A program made the translations under genes and the position numbers. The notes beneath the pieces are model-generated. The model saw nothing but the letters and a program-made list of their open reading frames with translations. It was not told the origin of the DNA and did not search any database. Shown here in pieces: positions 1 to 64,000 of a stretch of 64,000 bases of DNA. Source of the stretch: Taeniopygia guttata (taxonomy: Eukaryota; Chordata; Aves; Passeriformes; Estrildidae); NCBI RefSeq assembly GCF_048771995.1, contig NC_133034.1, positions 4,307,501-4,371,500 of the forward strand, in the 5' to 3' direction. The number at the start of each line of letters is the position of its first letter. Within the stretch, counting starts at the first letter, position 1.

Positions 1-1925
1 AAAATCACACATGTCTGTACAATGCTGGCTACAGTGGCACACGGTGCTCTCAGTGGTTATCTCCACAAGAATCTGCCATCACACTGGCACTCCACAGAAA
101 ATACATAATTACTGTTGGAAAGCTTAAAAAACTCCTATTAAAAAACAGATTTCTCCTGATGAATTAGAAGGAAAGCATATTACAAAATAGATTTGTGCTG
201 GTAACAAGGATATCCTTGTTAGTTGTTCCTACATTTGATTACAGGGAGATGTTTAGCTGAGCACTTTGTAAGGTCTGTGTAGGTGCAATGAGTTGTTCCA
301 GGAGCTGTGTTTAGACTGTGGCAACACAGGAATTACCATGATAAGTCTGTCTAACAATCTGCTCCTCAATACCACGTCTCCAGCAAGGATCAAAGCTTTT
401 TGGCCTGGAATATGGAATATTAGAGACTTTGTTCATGATAAATTACATTTGGCCAAGTGTTTTTTTCCAATAGGTTTTTTTAGGATGTCACCAGTAAAGC
501 TGCCTGAAGGTTCCTTTAGTCAGTGACTATTTTAATCAAGCTCACCTTACTTTTCTATGCATATTTTATCAATAAATGCCAAAACAGTCATTATTGGTGA
601 GGAAGAAGCCAGTGCATTTTAAAAATAACAAAAGGTCAGGTACTCTGCTATGTTTGGTTTGTTGCAGCAGCTGAGCAATATTTACTATGGGGTTTATAAG
701 TTTATTTTTTAAATTCCTAAAAAAAAAAAAAAAAAAAAGGTGGGGTGAAGCACCTTCCATTCAGGAACATTTTTATTTTGCTCTTGATACCTTAACCAAA
801 CACATCAGTGATAATAAAATTAATCTTTCATGACAGCCTCTTTAACTGTACCTGTAAAATCTTGTTTTTGTATACTTAAGTAGAAGTTTTGTTTTCCTTG
901 GGGGTAAACAAAAAGGGGAATTAATAACTTAAACTTCTGTGAGCTACGTACTGCTCTGAGAATCACAATGCTCAGAGTTGACGGGTTATTTGAGAAGCCA
1001 TCAGGATTCCAAGTGATTTTAAATGCTTCGCTCCTCAATCTGGCATGGATTTCTTTGTTTTCTCGTAAGCCTAATTGAAATTGTTTAATTTGCCAGATGT
1101 TCCCCAAGATATTTCCATTCCATCTTCCTGAATGTCTTTCTGCTTGTATCACTTAGAAAATTATTTTCCAATCAGTTTCTCTGCTATGCTCATTATCCAG
1201 ATAGAAAATACTAAAAATCTATTATTTGATCTCTTCATATTCTTCTAATTTATTTTTAATTAATTCCTTTACCATTCACCTAGGCTCAGATACAAGTTTA
1301 TGAGAATAGGAGTGTTTTCATCATAAATTCTTCAACAGTCTATTTTTGTCTTTCTTTAAGGGCACAAGATGACATAGTAAGGGCTAATAAGATGATTACT
1401 TTAAGAGTCTTAGGTTAGGCACTTACATGTGAGCTCCCTAGGGCAAACATTGCTCCACAAGTTATTTTGCTGGCAGTGTTGGGAGAATTATCTTCATTTT
1501 CAGCCTGCCTATGACTTTTAAGGGTCTGTAGATTACTTCTGGATAGTCTGAAAATTAACCTTCCTTATGAAGTGTGTTATTTATGATATCAATATTCCCT
1601 CCTTACAGTCTGAGGTCTATTAATCACAGTAAGCTAGACAGAAATTCTGGCACAGTCACAATTTTCCTAAGGTTAGAGTTTGCTGTCCAGCTGCCAGATG
1701 TTCTGGTAGTGAAATGAAGTTGTTTGTAGCTGCCTGACCCACTGGTGTGAAGGAAGATGCATTTATGTCTGGGTGCCCTCAGGTGCCCCTGGGCAGGCGG
1801 ATGCTGCTGTGCAGTCTGGTGAGGGGCAGAAGAGTTTGCTCACGTGAAGGACGAGTACTGTTTCCCTCGGTGTCCCCACACTCCTGCTCTTGGGCCCCGC
1901 TTCGTGCCTTGTAAGACTTTGGGTT
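1..1925. other. Upstream non-coding flank, possible 3' UTR/flank of a neighbouring gene
   Basis: I see no convincing coding exon in either strand. The sequence is AT-rich with a run of 20 A at 719-738. Canonical AATAAA hexamers on the + strand lie at 571-576 and 813-818. In mammals the gene upstream of POLR2D in the same direction is AMMECR1L, so these signals could belong to its 3' end. That is an inference from gene order, because nothing coding is present to confirm it. Positions 1740-1925 are somewhat GC-richer but unrecognised. Confidence 0.35.
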
Positions 1926-2235
1926 CATGATCACACAATCCATTCGATTGGAAAAGATCTCTGAGGTCATCGAGTCCAACCTTTGAGTGAAAACCACCAT
2001 GTCAACCAGACCATCCACCGAGTGCCACCTCCAATCTTTCCCCAAACACCTCCCTAGGCAGCCCACTTCAATGTCTAATCACCCTTTCAGTGAACAAATC
2101 CGTGATATTCAACACAAGCCTCCCCTGGCCCACCTGAATACTGTGTCCTCTCGTTGCCTGTGAGAAGAGGCTGACCCCCACCTGGCTACACCCTCCTGTT
2201 AGGGACTTGCAGAGTCTTGATCTGTCGCAGCTGTT
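1926..2235 (-). mobile_element. CR1 LINE 3' fragment, minus orientation
   Basis: The + strand reads as the reverse complement of the conserved avian CR1 3' end. It holds the landmarks 'atcacacaatcc', 'gagtccaacc', 'accatgtcaaccagacc', 'gagtgccacctccaa', 'aatcaccctttcagtgaa' and 'cccccacctggctacac', in the usual antisense order. The copy is 5'-truncated, as most CR1 copies are. It lies between the upstream flank and the POLR2D CpG island. Confidence 0.85.
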
Positions 2236-2474
2236 TGCCCTCTGTTCATACATACCACGTTCAGCATCCCGCTGCTTTCCCTCTCAAAAAGCAGCTAAAT
2301 GCTAAGCGTGCTTAAACACACCTCTGAGAGCTGTTTTGTTGGGAGAGCGCTCAGCCTCCCTGCTCCCGCTGCTTCCCCTCAGTGCCCCACAGCGGCAGCC
2401 GAGCTCCTTTATCCCCAGCAGCGCCCAGGACAGAACCGGCCCCCGCCCTTCAGCGGGAGAGAGAAGCAGCCGCG

Positions 2475-2935
2475 CCCTCAGCCCTCACGGAGGACAGAGC
2501 CGTTCCCACCCTTCACCGGGGCAGAGCCCTCAGCCCTCACCGGGGCAGTGCCCTCAGCCCTCACGGAGGGCAGAGCCGTGCCCGCCCCTCACCGGGGCAG
2601 TGCCCTCAGCCCTAACCCGGGCAGAACCGTTCCCGCTCCTCACCTGGGCACAGCCCTCAGCCCTTATCCGGGCAGAGCCGTGCCCGCCCCTCACCGGGGG
2701 CAGATCTCTCAGCCCTCACCCGGGCAGTGCCCTCAGCCCTCACGGAGGACAGAACCGTTCCCGCTCCTCACCCGGGCACAGCCCTCAGCCCTTATCCGGG
2801 CAGAGCCGTGACCGCCCCTCACCGGGGGCAGATCTCTCAGCCCTCACCCGGGCAGAACCGTCCCTGCCCCTCGCCTGGGCACAGCCCTCGGCCCCCAGCC
2901 GGGCAGAGCCGTGCCCGCCCCCGCCCAGAGAGCCG
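2475..2935. repeat. GC-rich minisatellite at the POLR2D promoter
   Basis: The core 'ccctcagccct' or a close variant recurs at about 2475, 2527, 2551, 2603, 2654, 2706, 2730, 2782, 2834 and 2884. Spacings are 52, 24, 52, 51, 52, 24, 52, 52 and 50 bp. The array is therefore about 52-bp units with 24-bp half-units at two places. It ends roughly 50 bp before the POLR2D start codon. Open frames across it come from the lack of AT-rich stop codons and are not genes. Confidence 0.9.
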
Positions 2936-2985
2936 CCCGCCCTGCCGTGAGGCGGGGCCGCCCTTTCCGCCGTGGCTTTCCGGTG

Positions 2986-6496
<3,511 letters not shown>

Positions 6497-7018
6497 GGTT
6501 AACCCTCAGCCCCTTTATCTGAGCAGAAAAACCTGAAGAGCTGGGCTGTTTCTCAGCCCTCTGGATCAGTCCAGCTCCCAGCTGAGTGAGAGTAGTTGTG
6601 GATGCAGGGTGCTCCAGTGCTGTTGCCACAGGTGCATTCAGACTGGAGATCAGCATTGTCCTTTTGGTTTGTTCCATGTGTATGTTGGCAAGGACTCCCT
6701 GTATTGTGAGAGCAAAGAACCTGAAAGGCCTTTTCCCAGTGGCTCAAGTATTTGTTTCTTCCCTAATCCCTCTCCCCAGGTTGTACATTTTCAACACTTT
6801 TGGTTTTTAGCAGAAATGTAGATGTGATTTTGTGTTTTTTAGGAACTTCTAAAGGATGCAGAATCTTGTTCTTGATTCTCAGAAGGTTCAGTGATGAGCA
6901 GCATCAATATCTGTGGTGTTTTTTGTTTTATTGTTTGATTGGGACAGTGCATTTTTCCAGCTTCAATATTTTTCTATTATTGTTTAGTCTAAATTAAAAG
7001 ATATTTTTAAACTAAAGT
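6497..7018 (+). other. POLR2D: POLR2D 3' UTR and polyadenylation region
   Basis: After the stop codon the sequence is non-coding and AT-rich. An ATTAAA at 6993-6998, followed by a 'gttgtgtgttttat' GT-rich element, gives a plausible cleavage site near 7015. A further AATAAA at 7662-7667 could serve a longer transcript. Which is used cannot be told from sequence. Confidence 0.65.
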
Positions 7019-7029
7019 TGTGTGTTTTA

Positions 7030-8250
7030 TAAATATAAGGTACATATTATGATTTTGTTAATGAGGACGTTTTTAATTAATAGATCCTGGAGATCTGGGG
7101 ACTCCAAGAGTTTAATAACCCCAGTGCAGTTTAGGACAGATCAGAGGTGTTCCTACGATCACTGTGGGAAAGCATTGGGGCAGCATCTCCTCCTCTGCTC
7201 CCCTGTTCTGTGCCAAGTGATTGCAGACACCAAGTCTGTATCCTGCTACAGAAAGAAAAAGGTGAAGAAACCAAATAATTTTAATGTTAACAGAGCCAGG
7301 CATCCACCACTGGGGGCATGGACTCCTTAACTAAGTTGCTAACTACCCTAATACTGAGATGAAACCAAACCCTTATGACACAGTGGAGGGCTGGCTCCTG
7401 GTGCAGCCTGTGGGGATCACACACCCAGTGCTATCAGAGCTCAGCTGCTGAGAGATTCACAGATTGTTAGCTTTTATTTGAAAGGAATGTTCTTTTGTGT
7501 AGGATAAACTTCTTAAACAAGCCCTTTCAAGTCTTGCAATTTTACCACCCCACCTGAAAGAAGGAAAATTTTGCAGGAAAGTTGGGAGAAAGTGACAGAC
7601 ATCTTTTAAGATTATTTGTGATCATAAGCAATAATCTCACTGATCTTACAAAAGGAAGGGAAATAAAATATTACTGGAAATGTAATGTTGCTGCTGTGCT
7701 GAGAGGCTGAGAATGTGACAACTGTTGGGCTCATCTCACCTGGAGCACATTACCTCAGACGTGTGTGAGCTGGGCTGGCAGTGGCTTCTGCAGGCCTATA
7801 AACCACACATGCATCTGTAACCAACCACAGGAATTTACCAGGGTCAGAATAATTCTGACTGAAGAGAAAAAACCAAGGTGACAAACCTTTATTTTATAAA
7901 GCTTAGTGTCCCCCTTTGGATACAGCATATGCTTCCCAGAAGCTGCTCCTGCTGAACAGGGTTTGCTCTGTAAAATGTTACTGTTCAAGCAGCTTTAAGA
8001 CATTTTCATCTAAACACAAAGACTGTTAGGTCTTAATCACAACTAATTCAGGGAAAAAAGCCATTCTGCACCTCTGTCTACACTCCCTTGTTACTTGATG
8101 CCTTTGTGAGTACCGTGAGTGTAACAGACCTAGTGATCTCTAAATGATCTCAGGAGTTTGCACTATCCTACACAAATAGATTATTATGAGCCTTGAGATT
8201 AGTAGGTTTTGCTTGTGCTCTGAAGCCCGGTATTGGGGACAGAGGAGAAT
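7030..8250. other. Intergenic DNA between POLR2D and WDR33
   Basis: No coding exon, RNA gene or repeat is recognised here on either strand. In mammals the small intronless gene SFT2D3 lies in this interval in the opposite direction. I find no equivalent multi-pass membrane ORF on the minus strand. Confidence 0.6.
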
Positions 8251-8410
8251 GGAATCACACAATCGATTAACTTTGGAAAGACCTCTGAGATCGAGTCCAA
8301 CCTCTGAGCGACACCACCATGTCAACTACAGCATGGCACGGAGTGCCACCTCCAACCTCCAGAGACGGTGACTCCACCACCTCCCAGGGCAACCCATTCC
8401 AAAGGTATTT
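8251..8410 (-). mobile_element. CR1 LINE 3' fragment, minus orientation
   Basis: The + strand shows the antisense CR1 series 'aatcacacaatcgatt', 'ggaaagacctctgagatc', 'gagtccaacctctgag', 'ccatgtcaac', 'gtgccacctccaacc', 'gtgactccaccacctccc' and 'caacccattccaa'. It is short and 5'-truncated, and ends shortly before the G-rich minisatellite. Confidence 0.88.
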
Positions 8411-8577
8411 CTGGGAGCCCCACCAGAAGTGTCTTGTAGTGCTTGGGCATTTGTTGGGCGTGAAGAGAACTATCACGGAGCAGCGCACAACACGGCTGTG
8501 CCCGGAAGCAACTATCGCTCTGGCCGCCAGCGGTGCTTCTTTTGGCAATGTTATGTGTAATGAACAGCAAGCTGGAG

Positions 8578-8990
8578 CCGCTGGCCCGGCGGTCTCGGGC
8601 GTGTCCAGAGGCAGGTCCGGCCCGGCGGTCCCGGGAGTGTCCGGGGCAGGTCCCGGGGGGGTCCCGGGAGTGTCCGGGGCAGGTCCGGCCCGGCGGTCCC
8701 AGGAGTGTTCGGGGCAGGTCCCGACCCGGCGGTCCCGGGCGTGTCTCGGAGCAGGTCCCGGGGGGGGGTCGCGGTCCCGGGCGTGTCTCGGAGCAGGTCC
8801 CGGGGGGGGGTCGCGGTCCCGGGCGTGTCTCGGAGCAGGTCCCGGGGGGGGGTCGCGGTCCCGGGCGTGTCTCGGAGCAGGTGCCGGGGGGGGGGGGTCG
8901 CGGTCCCGGGCGTGTCTCGGAGCAGGTCCCGGGGGGGGTCGCGGTCCCGGGCGTGTCTCGGAGCAGGTCCCGGGGGTCCCGGCCCGGCGG
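8578..8990. repeat. G-rich minisatellite upstream of WDR33
   Basis: The core 'gcaggtc' recurs at 8611, 8646, 8679, 8714, 8751, 8793, 8835, 8877, 8922 and 8963. Spacings are 35, 33, 35, 37, 42, 42, 42, 45 and 41 bp, which is ten copies. Units in the second half share 'ggtcccgggcgtgtctcgga' and carry a run of 8-12 G whose length accounts for most of the size variation. The array ends about 250 bp upstream of the likely WDR33 first exon. Long open frames on both strands across it are a by-product of unit length and GC content. Confidence 0.93.
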
Positions 8991-9239
8991 CTCTGAGGGA
9001 CCCTGGGCGCTCCCTCAGGCCCCACCACACGCGGGACGGCCCCGCCGGGCCCTCTGCGCATGCGCGCAGCTCTGCACACTCTCGCGCTGTGATTGGTGCG
9101 CCGGCCGGGTCGCTTCGCGGAAGCGGCGCGCGCCCCGCCCCAGCACAAGTGCGCACGCGCATTTCCGCTCGGGGCCCTTGAGGCGCGGCGCCCCCGCCCG
9201 CGCGCCCTGCCGTAGTGCGCGTGCGCACGGGCGTGGGGC

Positions 9240-9392
9240 GCGTGCGCTGCTGGCGGGGGAGGCGGAGGGAAGATGGCGGGCGGCCGTGGGTCGTGAGGCG
9301 GCGGCGGCGGAGTTTGCCGGAGCCAGGAGGACGAGGCGGGCGGCGAGGCGTTGGTGGGCCGCGGAGTCCCGGTACGAGAGGCTGACTGGGCG
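9240..9392 (+). other. WDR33: WDR33 non-coding exon 1 (5' UTR), 5' end approximate
   Basis: A strong donor, GGGCG|GTGAGT, is at 9392/9393 within the CpG island. No ATG leads into the WDR33 frame, which begins in the next exon at 25504. A non-coding first exon agrees with vertebrate WDR33 structure. A seven-codon upstream ORF (9273-9296) starts inside the YY1-type site. The 5' limit is set only by the promoter motifs. Confidence 0.65.
9273..9296 (+). CDS. Candidate seven-codon upstream ORF in WDR33 exon 1
   Basis: The ATG inside the YY1-type motif opens a frame of seven codons (MAGGRGS) ending in TGA, all within the non-coding first exon. It would be in the mRNA only if transcription starts upstream of about 9270. 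ATGs within YY1 sites are common near start sites and often carry no translational role. Confidence 0.3.
   Translation: MAGGRGS

Positions 9393-64000
<54,608 letters not shown>

Noticed and set aside
2299..2950. Overlapping open frames of 170 and 204 codons, Pro/Arg/Ser-rich
   Set aside because: They lie in the GC-rich minisatellite, where stop codons are rare in all frames. The peptides are just translated repeat units and there is no codon bias or family match.
8267..9148. Candidate for SFT2D3 on the minus strand
   Set aside because: The translation is Pro/Arg/Asp repeats with no transmembrane segments, unlike an SFT2 family protein.

Overview
The window looks like avian nuclear DNA, probably from a songbird. 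It has spliced vertebrate genes with GT-AG introns, CpG-island promoters, several CR1 LINE 3' ends in both orientations, a solo retroviral LTR of a type I associate with passerine genomes, and AT-rich introns around GC-rich first exons. The class (bird) is well supported; passerine is an inference.

Layout: positions 1-2300 hold no gene I can recognise. They may be the 3' flank or 3' UTR of an upstream gene, followed by a CR1 copy. From about 2475 to 2935 a GC-rich minisatellite (about 52-bp units plus 24-bp half-units) abuts the promoter of POLR2D, the RPB4 subunit of RNA polymerase II. POLR2D is complete on the + strand in four coding exons (2986-6496, 142 aa). Its 3' UTR probably ends near 7015. 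From 7030 to 8550 there is non-coding intergenic sequence with another CR1 fragment. A second, unrelated GC-rich minisatellite (33-45-bp units with G8-G12 runs) lies at 8578-8990, just before the CpG-island promoter of WDR33. That promoter has NRF1-like palindromes, an inverted CCAAT box, a GC box and a YY1-type site.

From about 9240 to the right edge the window is WDR33, the WD40 subunit of the CPSF complex that reads AAUAAA. There is a non-coding first exon, a 16-kb intron 1, coding exons 2-7 at 25504-31708, a 28-kb intron 7, exons 8-14 at 59727-63643, and the first six bases of exon 15. These encode residues 1-508, which is the N-terminal RNA-binding segment, the whole beta-propeller and the start of the downstream region. 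The proline/glycine-rich C-terminal half lies outside.

The most interesting feature is inside WDR33. Exon 6 has a poor 5' splice site (GTTTAT). The reading frame runs on through it for 123 codons into intron 6, encodes a hydrophobic, membrane-like tail, and stops on a TAA that overlaps an AATAAA. Five AATAAA hexamers lie within about 100 bp, preceded by two TGTA motifs. This fits an intronic-polyadenylation isoform of about 331 aa, equivalent to the short human isoform V2, which I recall as ER-located and STING-linked. WDR33 itself binds AAUAAA, so a self-regulatory polyadenylation switch is plausible but unproven.
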